From: Agaricus subrufescens
Taxonomy: Eukaryota; Basidiomycota; Agaricomycetes; Agaricales; Agaricaceae
Reading direction: 5' to 3'
Assembly: GCA_029945375.1 (NCBI GenBank)
Contig: CM057057.1
Location: forward strand, 558,001 to 622,000
Length of the DNA stretch: 64,000 nucleotides
In this document: piece by piece, positions 27,039-36,530 of the stretch
How the letters are laid out: every line of letters begins with the position of its first letter
Position numbering within the stretch: position 1 is the stretch's first letter
Position numbers and translations under genes: made by a program
The notes under the pieces: model-generated
Database searches by the model: none
Told to the model about the DNA's origin: nothing
Seen by the model: the letters and a program-made list of their open reading frames with translations, nothing else

Positions 27039-27204
27039 AGCGATGTAGCGTTAACACTAAATTCACGACCCTTTTATCCTTATGAGAAGCTCTTGGCAGA
27101 TGAGGGGGAGGCTGCATTTTGTGGAAAAGAGAAGGCAGCCGATTGGTTTGTGCTGTTTTGATAAGTTGTTTCATGATGTAGTATAAGTCCTAGAATTGGC
27201 CTCG

Positions 27205-27218
27205 CATCTGTCAATATG
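27205..27218 (-). promoter_or_regulatory. Conserved upstream 14-mer of paralog B
   Basis: Same 14 bp as at 24785 and 57142, here 167 bp upstream of the ATG at 27038. It remains on the gene side of the CACTA insertion. Confidence 0.45.
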
Positions 27219-27605
27219 CTCATCAATTTTACACCGCTATTTAGGATCCCAACCGTTCGCGTGGATAATCATTGAAATGGACTGACTGTACCTGTTGGGC
27301 GATAAGTGCTTGTAAATCCAAGAACCGTCGTAGTGAGGTCAGTTCAGTTTGATAGAAGTTTAGAATATTAAGATGAATACCGGCGCCCAACGGATAGTCT
27401 AGACCGCGCATGACAACGTCGTGAGATGGGAATGCAGTGATTGATTGGAGATAGTGAATCTGACATATCGAAGAATGTGCAAAGCCTGGATGCTGCGGAC
27501 AGCCCTGGCACTCCATGCCTAATCCTTATGAGGACACAGTGCTATAAGAGAATGGATCTCATAGGTTGGGTGCCATAAGAAGATTTACCAATTTTGTTAC
27601 AAAAC

Positions 27606-27608
27606 TTA
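27606..27608. repeat. Left target-site duplication of the CACTA element (TTA)
   Basis: TTA immediately precedes CACTG.. and is repeated at 55281-55283 after ..CAGTG. Three-bp duplications are characteristic of the CACTA/EnSpm superfamily. Confidence 0.8.
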
Positions 27609-27622
27609 CACTGTGAGCCCGG
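27609..27622 (+). repeat. Left terminal inverted repeat of the CACTA element
   Basis: CACTGTGAGCCCGG, inverted partner at 55267-55280 with one mismatch. Confidence 0.85.
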
Positions 27623-27654
27623 ACCCACAGTTATCTACTGATATATAATCAGTA

Positions 27655-27850
27655 AACAGTAAATAACGGCGTACAGAGCAGTACTTCGACAACTCTGTTC
27701 TTGCAGCGGAGTCGAAGTACTACGTTTTTACCTGTAAAGTACCATGACTGTAATGCGAGCAGTTTTTTACTGGGCCTCAGTAACAGTAATATACGTATTG
27801 TTTCACAGTATGATATTTTGAAGTCCTTGACACTTGTGAAACAAGTTGTT
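27655..27850. repeat. Subterminal ACAGTA repeats and an 11-bp hairpin, left CACTA end
   Basis: CAGTAA/ACAGTA-type words recur several times within 200 bp of the left end (for example ATCAGTAAACAGTAAAT and CAGTAACAGTAATA). AGTACTTCGAC at 27680-27690 is perfectly inverted at 27711-27721 with a 20-nt loop. Related TACTGT words recur near the right end (55130-55180). These are plausible transposase-binding sites. Confidence 0.5.
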
Positions 27851-27908
27851 CATGCACAACTGTAAACCGTGATAGATATCTATTTTGTGCAACTAATCGA
27901 CTACATGG

Positions 27909-28301
27909 CTAAGTAATAACACGGAAAACTAAAGTCCCTTGCTTTTCACCGTGATAGGAAACCTTTTTCATACCGCCTTTGAACGAGGCGGGTTTTTCAG
28001 GATCTTCAGGGGCGTGAATACCTCCGATAAACTTCGAAGCGGCATCATATAAGCGGAGCGTCGCGTGAGGGGAGTCTGAACTGGAACCGGGGGAGCCTGA
28101 ACGGTGGAAGTTGCATCTGAAAAAGAGATATTCAGTGCTCGATCCAAAATTAAAACACGAATGGACTCACCTGATTTGAGCCCAAATTGAACCCTCAGTT
28201 TCTCTTATGGCCAGATACTCTATTACCTCCGGCCAGACTTGTCTTAGAGACCTCTCGATGGCTTTCTCCATGACCTCTCTTCGAGGTCCGTCGATCTTCA
28301 T
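27909..28301 (-). CDS. Small CACTA-borne protein of unknown function
   Basis: Two exons, 28301-28171 and 28116-27909, close in frame (339 nt, 112 aa). The product begins MKIDGPRREVMEKAIERSLR, continues QVWPEVIEYLAIRETEGSIW, crosses a GTGAGT..CAG intron, and ends FKGGMKKVSYHGEKQGTLVF plus RVIT. It is mixed alpha/beta and basic with no motif I recognise. The frame stays open upstream of the ATG through the Pro-rich minisatellite, so a longer N-terminus is formally possible; the compact start is preferred because residues before it look like translated repeat. It lies inside the transposon, near its left end. Confidence 0.6.
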
Positions 28302-28429
28302 GGTAGCTATGCGATAAACTTCAATTGAAGTTTGCTTTGAAGGGTCGCTTATGCACCTGCAGCTAGCGGATGGCCGAAAAGGAACTAGCGATCGAAATGA
28401 TCGCCTAGTTCGCGTGTAGAGGGTGGTAG

Positions 28430-29870
28430 ACAGAGAGCGAAGAAATGTTGACATTGGTGGTGGGATGGGCAGGGTGTCGGAGTAGGTTGGTGGTCGCGAA
28501 AAAAGAGAGGATACGGTGGTGGGGGTGCGGCGACGTTGAGCAGAGGAAGGTGGTAGCCACAGGGGAGGAAAAAGAGGAGATAGCGGTGGTGGTAGCGGCG
28601 TGGATGCCAAGGAGGAGGGTGGCGGCAGTGGTTGCGAATGAGAGGTGGAAAGGAGTGGTGGTAGCGGCGGTGGATGGCAATGAGGAGGATAGCGGCGGCC
28701 GCGGTCGCGAAGGAAGGGAGTGGTGGCCGTGAAGGGGTCGCGAAGGGAGACAGCGGTCGTGGGTGATGTGTGGATTTGAGGAGAGGGCCGTGGTGGGAGG
28801 GCCGTCGTCGTCGCGTATGCGAGAAGAGGAGGGATGGGCAGACGGTGGTGGAAACGGCCGCGGATGACGGTGAGGGTGGAGGCGGCAGCAGTCGCGAAGT
28901 GGTCGCGAAGGGAGGAGGCGGAAGCCGCGGGTGATGGATGTAGTTGGGACAGAGGGCGGTAGGAGGGCGGTGGTCGCGTGTGGGGGGCGTTGGTCGCAGA
29001 TGGGAGGACGTTGGTCACGGGTGGGAGAAGAGGAGGGCGGTAGGAGGTCGTTGGTGGTGGGTGGGAGAGGAGGAGGGCGGTGGGAGGTCGTTGGTGGTGG
29101 GTGAGAGAAGAGGAGGGCGGTGGGAGGGCGTTGGTCGCGGATGGGAGGAAAGAAGGGCGGTGGGAGGGTGGTGGTGGATGGGAGGGCAGTGGTTGTGGAT
29201 GGGAGGGCGGTGGCGGTGGATGGGAGGGCGGTGGTGGTGGATGGGAGGAAAGGGAGGGCGGTGGTGGTAAAGGTGGTAGAGGTGGCGGATGGCGATGAGG
29301 GTGGAGGTGGTGGTGGTCGCCAATGAGTTGCGGCGGGCGTTGGATGGGGTTGAGGAGAGGATGGCGGCGGGAGGGCGGCGGTCGCGGATGAGAGAAGTGG
29401 CGGGTGGTGGTGGTAGAGGTGTTAGAGGAGGCGGATGGCGGTGGATAAGGTGGCGGTGGGGGTCGTTGTGAAGAGAAGAGGAGAGGGAGCGGCCACGGTG
29501 ATGATTTTGCGAAGAAGAGAGAGTAAGGGTGAGGGTGAGGGTGAGGTGGACGGCAGTGGCGGTGGTCATGAAGAAGGGAGGGGACGGTGGCGGCCGTGGT
29601 AATCGTGAAGGGGTCGCGAAGAGGAGAGAGCGAGGGTGAGAGTGAGAGTGAGGTGGGCACCACAGCGGTGGTCATGAAGAGGAGAAGAGAGGGTGGCGGT
29701 CGCGGTAATCGCGAAGGGGTCGCGAGGAGGAGAGAGTGAGGGTGAGGGTGGGGTGATGGGGTAGGGGATGGGGAGGGTAGTGGTCGCGGTGGTTGCAAAG
29801 AGGAGAAGGAGAGGTGGTTATGCAGTAGCCGCAGCGGTGTTGGAAGTAAAATAAAAAAAGGGGGGCGGTG
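28430..29870 (+). repeat. G-rich minisatellite, about 1.4 kb, with strong strand asymmetry
   Basis: Nearly all of this stretch is G-rich on the plus strand, built from degenerate units such as GGGAGGGCGGTGG. Around 29020-29260 units of about 40 bp (GAGGAGGGCGGTGGGAGG core) shrink to about 21 bp (GATGGGAGGGCGGTGGTGGT). Runs of GGG separated by 2-6 nt occur repeatedly, so G-quadruplexes are likely in the plus strand. All frames are largely stop-free, which explains the long Pro/His-rich open frames here. Confidence 0.85.
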
Positions 29871-30533
29871 GTGTTGAATAGAGATGACGAGAGAACAATT
29901 AAAGCTAGTCGGTAGGAAGTAGATATATACGAACCTTGAAAGTCTCGACTGCCTGAACAGCAGCGCAACATTGAGGATTCGGCGATATTGATATACTGCC
30001 CTTGTGCGATGGGGGGAAAAGTCATTAGTGTATGTTTGATATATCAAGAAAGAAAAACACAAATCTTATCAGGGAGAGCGCAGGCCATTAGCAATGTAAT
30101 TAACCCAGGTTGACGAAGACGAGACTGCATGGCGATCAAGTTCAAGGCACTCTGACCACCACCTATTGCCAATAATGAGGATCACAAAGAGGTGTGTTGT
30201 GAAATACTTGAAGGCGATGCATTGAGTACGAGTTTAAGGGAGCATGGAGAGCTCCGCGGTGGGTACACTCGCCTTGAGGAAATCCGCCCTACTCCAACCG
30301 GGAATCGAAGGAAATTCTCGCTGCTTGACCGAGTTACAAGTTGCATGAGATATCTTGAAACTGTCGAAGAGTAGCTTGTGATCCGGCTGAAAGATACTGG
30401 TGTTCGGATGCACTGGCTCCGTGGCTTGAATGAGAGGCTCAATGTTCAGATATTCCACCCTGCGTGACGTCTTCCAACATGCAAAAACAAGAACAGCTCC
30501 GGCCATTGTTTATGCTACCATTACTCAGTACAT

Positions 30534-32050
30534 TTATCCCCCTACTTCTGTTACTGTATCGCTCCGATCCACGATACCCCAATTGTTGCCATTGCGAACC
30601 CTCCCGACAACACATTCTATAGTGTTTAAGTCGACGGCTTCGATGACAGAGGCACCATGACAGTAAGGAATACCGTCTTCTTCTGTTGTATTCATACTCT
30701 GGATGATCGCAAAGATAATTGTGGATGGTGAGTCTAGTTTCAGTTGTGGGATGACCGGTAGGTCTAGCACAACGAGACGCTTCAACTGGCCATAATATAC
30801 GCGATTTTCATATTCTGGCTCGCGTCTCCTTTGTCTGGCAAAGCGATCTACACGGAGGATGTACTACATTGGATTGAGCTAGGAATCTTTTATATATAAT
30901 CAGGAAATAATACTGACCTTCACATAAGAAGCGTCTCGACTATCTTCGCTCTGCCTAACAATGTCACATGCGATCATGGTGTCGCCGTCGCCAAGACAAG
31001 TGACCTTGCCATACTGAAGGAGGGGGATATCAAGTTTAATGGCTGCTCGTATGACTTTTATTCTTGTATCAAATCGCGTAGCTAAACTCGCATGAATCTT
31101 CTTGCAAATAGGCGTCGGTAGGATTTCTTTCTGTCGAGTGCCCCAAAGTTTGTAAGTAGGATCTTAATTACCAAGTGAGTAACTGACTATTGCAAGGCAC
31201 AAGATACAACTTACATGAATTATGAATCAATTGATGCATCGTTCGCGACTGAAAATCTAGATTTAACACATCCTGTAGATTGTATAAGAGTCGAATTTGA
31301 TCGAGTTGGGCGGTTGCAATCATAAATGTATTAATAGACTCGTAGGGGTGTCGCCGACTTTTGATGGCACAGAGAAGATTGTTGCATTCCCGCTCCATCG
31401 GAAAAGCCCAGTAGCTCCAGACGGGGCCAGCTACCCTGATACCCCACGCAACATGAAGCAACGCGTGGAGTGTCAACGGGCAAGCAGAAAGTCGTTCTGG
31501 TTCGCCACGGTAGTAATACCTGAACTTCATTTAGAACAGATCATCCGAAGATTTTAGCCATTCTTACCGTTCGTAGTTACGTACCCAGTGGACGAAGCCT
31601 TCCTCGATTTGGAGTAACGTATCTTCATTCATTTCCATAGACAGACATTGCTTGAGGAGTGTAACAAGCTTCATGAAATGCTTGTAATACAGCGCCTTAG
31701 GGAATCTTCCGCGGAGAACAATCGGGGCAATAAAAAGTGTCCAGTTCGAATACATTTCGGCGGACATTTGCGATTGTTTTTTGGCAATGTTGGGGACACG
31801 AGCACCGAAGGAAGAGGGAATTGTTGACCCACATTCCTCCGTAGCCTTGCCAATCTCTTCCCAAGCCCGAGGACCTATTAGATATCCTTTGTTACTGTGG
31901 TCTAGATCCTTGAACTCGCCAATCCAAAATGATATCAAGTTGGGGATCAGGTTTTCCCAAATCAGGTGCATGAAATCGAAGGGAAATGATTCGGGGAATG
32001 AAATTGCGGATATATTTGAAAGGACTGGAAGGCCCTTGATACCATACCGC
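30534..32050 (-). pseudogene. Tnp2-like transposase, 3' half (separated by LTR insertion)
   Basis: C-terminal half of the CACTA transposase. From the insertion point the frame reads RYGIKGLPVLSNISAISFPE, PFDFMHLIWENLIPNLISFW, IGEFKDLDHSN, STIPSSFGARVPNIAKK, CPLTLHALLHVAWGIRVAGP, VWSYWAFPMERECNNLL, and ends DLNTIECVVGRVRNGNNWGI plus VDRSDTVTEVGG-stop. This order is characteristic of agaricomycete Tnp2 proteins. Exons: 32050-31568, 31519-31215, 31162-30918, 30863-30534. The last codon before the LTR joins exactly to the 5' half at 46357 (..FEDLAKR | YGIKGLP..) once one copy of the CCGC duplication is discounted. No stop or frameshift was seen, so this half is broken only by the insertion. Confidence 0.88.
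32047..32050. repeat. Target-site duplication CCGC of the LTR element, left copy
   Basis: CCGC before TG.. here and again after ..CA at 46357-46360. Because the base before each is A, a 5-bp duplication ACCGC with an LTR ending in ..TAC cannot be excluded. Confidence 0.8.
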
Positions 32051-33399
32051 TGATACGGCCCGCGCCGTTTTACGCGTAGAAATGTACTAGCTAGTATTTA
32101 CAAGGGTATAACACCCACTAGCCAAGGTGCAGGGTCAGAACCTAACCATCTCTCGACACCTCAATAGTATCTCTCGTAGTCTGATAAATCCGCCTTGACT
32201 CTTATACGGGAAAACTGTACCGTGTAAGGCAAATATAGTCACTAGCTACCAGGAATGATCCGAGTAGAGGCATTAGATCTGGTGGTGACAACTAATTAGG
32301 CCGAAATACGACGATGACGCTCTAACTACCTAGACGAAACGTCGATTTATGCTTAGCGAAACTACAGATCACTCCTCCCGAGATATACTATTCGAAGCAG
32401 TTGACCCGCAGAAGACATCGGCTCGGACAGGGAACGGCTATCACGCAAACTAGCGAGCTGAAATCCCATCAGATTATCGTGGACCCACTAGCTAGCCGGA
32501 CATATCACCGATTAGGATTCTCATCACATATCGATAACGAATCTGAACGGATAGAACGTTCAGCCAAGCGGCCTTCGGCATTCTGAAACCTGACAACGTA
32601 CCCATGTGGATGCCAGGGGTAGCACAATGAGGACTAGCTACCATTGTTAGTTGGAAGGGGTAAGGTGCTAAGCGACGTCAGGCAGCACCTGCTCCAACCA
32701 TGATGATTGGTGCGGATAGGATCTATCCGTACCCTCAGCCCAGTCCATATGATACCCTTAGTAATAGTAGAACTACTTTGTTAATATTTGTACGCATAAT
32801 GTGAATATAAAAACCCTCTAGCTAGCGTCAAGAAAGGCAAGCAATCTCCTGCCCACGTCTAGCTTTGAGGATTGTGATTTGTAAAGTAGCAATCTAATAA
32901 GTGAATAACAACTAGCTTGCGAGAGAGCTTCTAGAAAAACTCAGACTAGTTCAGCAGTTCACGTCGGAGACGTTACCCGCTCAGAGAATTCACTAAGTTG
33001 CCAGTGATACGATAGTTTAAGAGACTAGCTAGGCTACCATCGCACGCTTATATCCAGCAGAGGTGTAAGTTGGTGCTAGCTTGAGTTGTAATTGCGGAGT
33101 CGGTGGTTAACTGGCGAGTTATATCATGCAGCTCTTCATTAAACGTCATTGGTGCGACTTAGTTTGGCTACAACGCAGTAGCTAGAGTTCAAGTTCACGT
33201 AGCCCTTCGGCCCGTTCTGTAGCTAGAACAAGTTTGAGGATTCTTTATTTGGAATTCCTTCTTTATTAACTTTAACTTCGAAATAACCTTTTCTCTTGAA
33301 TATCTCCCCACGAACTTGCATTTACGAGTACTAGTTAGTGAAGTGTGGTGTGTTTATTAAACTAGCTACACCCTTAACGTTTCATTTACTACCTCTACA
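32051..33399 (+). repeat. 5' LTR
   Basis: Begins TGATACGGCCCGC and ends ACCTCTACA, about 1349 bp. A TATA box (TATAAAAA) is at 32806-32813. CTAG occurs about 22 times by my count, against about five expected. Confidence 0.95.
32806..32813 (+). promoter_or_regulatory. TATA box of the 5' LTR
   Basis: TATAAAAA followed by CCCTCTAGC; transcription probably starts 25-40 bp downstream, giving a leader of about 650 nt before the gag frame. Confidence 0.65.
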
Positions 33400-33401
33400 T
33401 C

Positions 33402-33418
33402 TGGAGCCCACCGCGAGG
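33402..33418 (+). other. Candidate primer-binding site
   Basis: TGGAGCCCACCGCGAGG begins two bases after the 5' LTR. TGG at the start fits complementarity to a tRNA CCA end; I could not assign the tRNA. Confidence 0.5.
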
Positions 33419-33483
33419 GGAGTTTCAGTGTAAAGGTTTTATTCGATATTTCATATCCTTTTACTTCTACTTCTTCAAGGCAC

Positions 33484-35460
33484 TTGCCTGAGCAACAGAA
33501 AAACCAACCTCAGCACTCTAGGAAGCCAAGCTTCATAGAGTTAAACAATACCAGCCCAACTCTGTCGCGTTTCAATCCAAGAGCGAGACAGACTAACAAT
33601 TCTCAGTCAAACGAACTAGTTCCTAGACTAGACGATCCTGATCAGATCTTATTCCAAAAGCGTAAAGCTAGGAAACAAAAAGCTCGCGAAACTAGCGAAA
33701 GCCAAACGAGCGCCCAATCAGAAGAACTAGCTAGCGGATCTAGGTCGGTCAGATTTAGGGAACCGGTTATCTCTTCACCCACAGACACAGAACCGAATCC
33801 ATTTTATCAACCAGCAGTGTTCGACGAAAGTTCATCACAGTTGGATATACCAGGGCAGTTTAAATCCGCAGACAACACAGTCTATCACTCTCTGCCTAAT
33901 TCGCCCGTGTCCCCTTTACCTAATACAGCGCAAACTAGTTTACCAAACAGCCGAGCTAGTAGCCCTACTCTTAATCAAAGAGTACCCGCACCATCAGCAT
34001 CATCAAACTCGAACTCAGCACAAAACATGCCTTCACCACATATGCCAGCACCTTTTTCCCAAGGCGCACCCAAATGGGACGGCGAAATAGACAAGCTAGG
34101 AGACTTCATCTGGCATCTAGAACGTCAGTTCGAAGTATCTAGTATTACCGATGACGCTGAAAAACTTAAATGGATGGTTAGTTATGTCAGCAAAAGCGTC
34201 AGGGACGAATGGATCAGTTTTGAAGAATACACCAATCAGAATTGGTCAAACTTCCTAAAACGATTAAAAGAGGAATACCCTGAACTAGTGACCGAAGAAA
34301 AAGGGTCAGTGGCCAAGTTAAAGGCAATTTGTAGAAAGTTCAGACAGATAGGAATAACCGATCAGGAGGACTTCTCTAGTTTCCGTCGGCAGTTCCAGTC
34401 GCAAGCAAATAAGTGCCAAGCGCCACCTTCGATTATCTCCAACAGGGAGCTAGTAGAAGAATTCGTGAATACTCTAAGTCCAGCTTTCAGGGATGCACTT
34501 GTGGCCAGACTAAGTCTACAAGGAACCCGTCAAGCATTACAAGGACAAGGAAGATCCGAGGATCCTTATACAATTTCAGAAGTAATCAGAAAAGCGGTCG
34601 AACTAGTTAACGGGAACAGCCTGACAGGAGTATATGCGATAGACGCAGCCCGAGAACGGAACCCTCGATCACACACTTCTAATATCAAAAAGGAAACTAG
34701 CAGTTCGTCCTCCTCTGTGCAAATGGAAATTGATGCTATGCAACAAGATATTAGCCAGATAAAAGATTCCATAGTGATTGGACGAAAAGAGATGCAAGAA
34801 TCGTTAGTAACGAGCCAGAAGAGCATGCAAGCTTATGTAGACTCGTTAAGTTCCAATATAACAGCCAGTATCGCTAAGCTTGGAACAACTAACTCGCATC
34901 AGCAGAACCGTAATCCGTCACAAAATCAGACCAGCTACCAAGGCAATTCGAACGCAAATTCGAATTGTTTCTATTGTAATGAAACAGGGCATCGATGGAT
35001 AGTCTGTCCTTATAAAACTCAGGACGAGAAGGACGGAAAAATAGTACAGGATGGGTCGAAGCTAAGGTTCGCAGATGGCTCCGGAATACCCAGAGAACCA
35101 GGAGTACCGATTAGAAAAAGTGTTGAAAAATACTTGCCCGCTTCCATGGCAGCTCTTATCTTTGGAGCGCCTGAGCTACCCCAAGGAGAAGACGAACCAG
35201 ATACCGGGTATTCAGTAACTAGTTCGAGTACCTCCAGGCCTATCCCACTTGTAGCTATCCAGAAAAGAGAGGATGTACAAAAAGCCAATGCACAGGCTTT
35301 GGAAATGGAGCGTATGAGAGGTCGTCTAGCAACAATGGAAACATTTGTACAAAACCTGATGCCACAAGCCAGACCGGAAACGGCTGAGGAAGATGAGCTC
35401 ATACAGCAAATGATGAAATTGTTTACTCAGAGGACCGCCGCCAAGAAGGCGGATTTTTGA
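33484..35460 (+). CDS. Retrotransposon Gag (capsid and CCHC zinc knuckle)
   Basis: Structural protein that packages the element RNA in virus-like particles. The frame is open from 33361 in the LTR to TGA at 35458-35460. The capsid-like region follows WDGEIDKLGDFIWHLERQF (near 34080) with DEWISFEEYTNQNWSNFLKR. A CCHC knuckle CFYCNETGHRWIVC lies at 34966-35007. There is no ATG in this frame before 34026 (MPSPHMPAP), and none in any frame from 33130 to 34025, so translation either begins at 34026, just before the capsid region, or at a near-cognate codon such as TTG at 33484 (used as the start here). The end overlaps a -1 slippery site leading into pro. Confidence 0.88.
   Translation: MPEQQKNQPQHSRKPSFIELNNTSPTLSRFNPRARQTNNSQSNELVPRLDDPDQILFQKRKARKQKARETSESQTSAQSEELASGSRSVRFREPVISSPTDTEPNPFYQPAVFDESSSQLDIPGQFKSADNTVYHSLPNSPVSPLPNTAQTSLPNSRASSPTLNQRVPAPSASSNSNSAQNMPSPHMPAPFSQGAPKWDGEIDKLGDFIWHLERQFEVSSITDDAEKLKWMVSYVSKSVRDEWISFEEYTNQNWSNFLKRLKEEYPELVTEEKGSVAKLKAICRKFRQIGITDQEDFSSFRRQFQSQANKCQAPPSIISNRELVEEFVNTLSPAFRDALVARLSLQGTRQALQGQGRSEDPYTISEVIRKAVELVNGNSLTGVYAIDAARERNPRSHTSNIKKETSSSSSSVQMEIDAMQQDISQIKDSIVIGRKEMQESLVTSQKSMQAYVDSLSSNITASIAKLGTTNSHQQNRNPSQNQTSYQGNSNANSNCFYCNETGHRWIVCPYKTQDEKDGKIVQDGSKLRFADGSGIPREPGVPIRKSVEKYLPASMAALIFGAPELPQGEDEPDTGYSVTSSSTSRPIPLVAIQKREDVQKANAQALEMERMRGRLATMETFVQNLMPQARPETAEEDELIQQMMKLFTQRTAAKKADF
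35451..35457 (+). other. Putative -1 frameshift site gag to pro (G GAT TTT, then TGA)
   Basis: In the gag frame the heptamer GGATTTT is read G GAT TTT and is followed directly by the gag stop TGA. It has the layout of the MMTV pro-pol site G GAU UUA. A one-base backward slip reads GGA TTT TTG AAA and enters the open pro frame. A strong hairpin lies downstream (35482-35510). Confidence 0.65.
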
Positions 35461-36530
35461 AAAGTCCAATGAAGAAGTCGACTTCTGGAAAAGAGGTTCG
35501 CTTCCAGAAGGATCAGACGACCGAGGACGATACAGAGAAAAGAAATAGAACTACAGACAACAGAGGAGTGTTCCCTTATAGAAGAGTGCCGGCTATGAAA
35601 CCAGTAGTGGAGGTACCACCTTTACCAGCCAGATACATGAATGAGACCAGAAAGCCTCCTAGTTATAAACATCAGACTCAAGTAGAGGAAAATGTCGATA
35701 TTAAAGAGGTTTTGACGCGTCTATTCGGCAAGGAGGTTACCTTAACACAGCAGGAGTTACTAGCTATGGCACCTAAACTCAGAGAAATGTGGAAAGAAGT
35801 GATCAGTAAGAGAAGAGTCCCTACAGGAAACAACACCCTAGAAGTGGAAACAGAGTTAAGATCAGAAACGGGACTAAACAGTACTTCCTCGCAGGAGAAT
35901 GGTTGGGATGTAGTAGATACCGCTTCGCTGGAAATCCCTAAACGCACTAGCGAGTTAGCTAGAAACGCGGCGGGGATATACGTGCAAAATTGGCGTATCG
36001 AAGATCCGATCATGCAATATTTGTCTACGTTGAATTCCAACGAACGACAAAAACAGATCTTCGCGGTAGCTAGTACAGAAGCAGTAGCCGCCAAAGGTAT
36101 GGAGCATCTCAGAGTAATCCCAGCCTTAGTAAATCGTGTTTGTGAAGAAGAAGCGTTACTAGATAGTGGATCACAAATCGTGTCCATGTCTAAACAAGCT
36201 GCCAGCGAATGCAAGATAACTTGGGACCCCAAGCTCAGTATTAATATGATGGGTGCTAATGGTGCTGTATCGCGAACAGAAGGAGTAGCTAGAAATGTGC
36301 CCTTCACCTTCGGAAACATCACAGTCCATTTGCAAGTTCATATTCTGGAAGGTGCAGCATACAGATTACTATTGGGCAGACCTTTTGATGTAATAACCGA
36401 GAGCAAGATAGTAAACTCACAGGAGGGTCTTCAGTATATAAACATCACAGATCCGAATACTAAAGAGCAGGCTACCTTGTCAACATACGCGAGAGGACAA
36501 TTACCCAAATCAGTAGATGTAAATTTTTAA
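35457..36530 (+). CDS. Retrotransposon protease domain (pro) in the -1 frame
   Basis: Aspartic protease that would cleave the Gag and Pol polyproteins. The frame begins by overlap with gag, has an ATG at 35469 and stops at TAA 36528-36530. The catalytic motif LLDSGSQIV (D at 36162) lies about residue 236; the C-terminal AYRLLLGRPFDV carries the L-L-G-R-P-F motif of retroelement proteases. The first ~150 residues are polar and lack a recognised domain. Because this frame has no long upstream leader of its own, expression by -1 slippage from gag is likely; termination-reinitiation at 35469 is the alternative. Confidence 0.85.
   Translation: MKSPMKKSTSGKEVRFQKDQTTEDDTEKRNRTTDNRGVFPYRRVPAMKPVVEVPPLPARYMNETRKPPSYKHQTQVEENVDIKEVLTRLFGKEVTLTQQELLAMAPKLREMWKEVISKRRVPTGNNTLEVETELRSETGLNSTSSQENGWDVVDTASLEIPKRTSELARNAAGIYVQNWRIEDPIMQYLSTLNSNERQKQIFAVASTEAVAAKGMEHLRVIPALVNRVCEEEALLDSGSQIVSMSKQAASECKITWDPKLSINMMGANGAVSRTEGVARNVPFTFGNITVHLQVHILEGAAYRLLLGRPFDVITESKIVNSQEGLQYINITDPNTKEQATLSTYARGQLPKSVDVNF
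35482..35510 (+). other. Hairpin downstream of the gag-pro slippery site
   Basis: CTTCTGGAA at 35482-35490 pairs perfectly with TTCCAGAAG at 35502-35510 (9 bp, 11-nt loop). A 12-bp palindrome GAAGTCGACTTC overlaps just before it (35474-35485). The strong stem is 24 nt after the heptamer, farther than the usual 5-9 nt, so the stimulator may involve the palindrome or a pseudoknot. Confidence 0.45.
36521..36527 (+). other. Putative -1 frameshift site pro to pol (A AAT TTT, then TAA)
   Basis: In the pro frame the sequence reads A AAT TTT TAA. The heptamer AAATTTT fits the canonical X XXY YYZ slippery pattern exactly and is followed at once by the stop. After a -1 slip, reading is AAA TTT TTA AGT.., which is continuous with the pol frame. 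Confidence 0.75.

Noticed and set aside
28167..30062. 631-codon minus-strand open frame rich in Pro, His and Ser
   Set aside because: It runs through the G-rich minisatellite, where nearly every frame on both strands is open because stop codons cannot form. Only the last ~44 codons, continued by a clean intron, look like protein, and these were kept as a separate gene.
32401..32586. 61-codon ORF in the 5' LTR, repeated in the 3' LTR
   Set aside because: It lies upstream of the LTR TATA box, begins without strong context and has no recognised motif; its presence in both LTRs follows simply from LTR identity.
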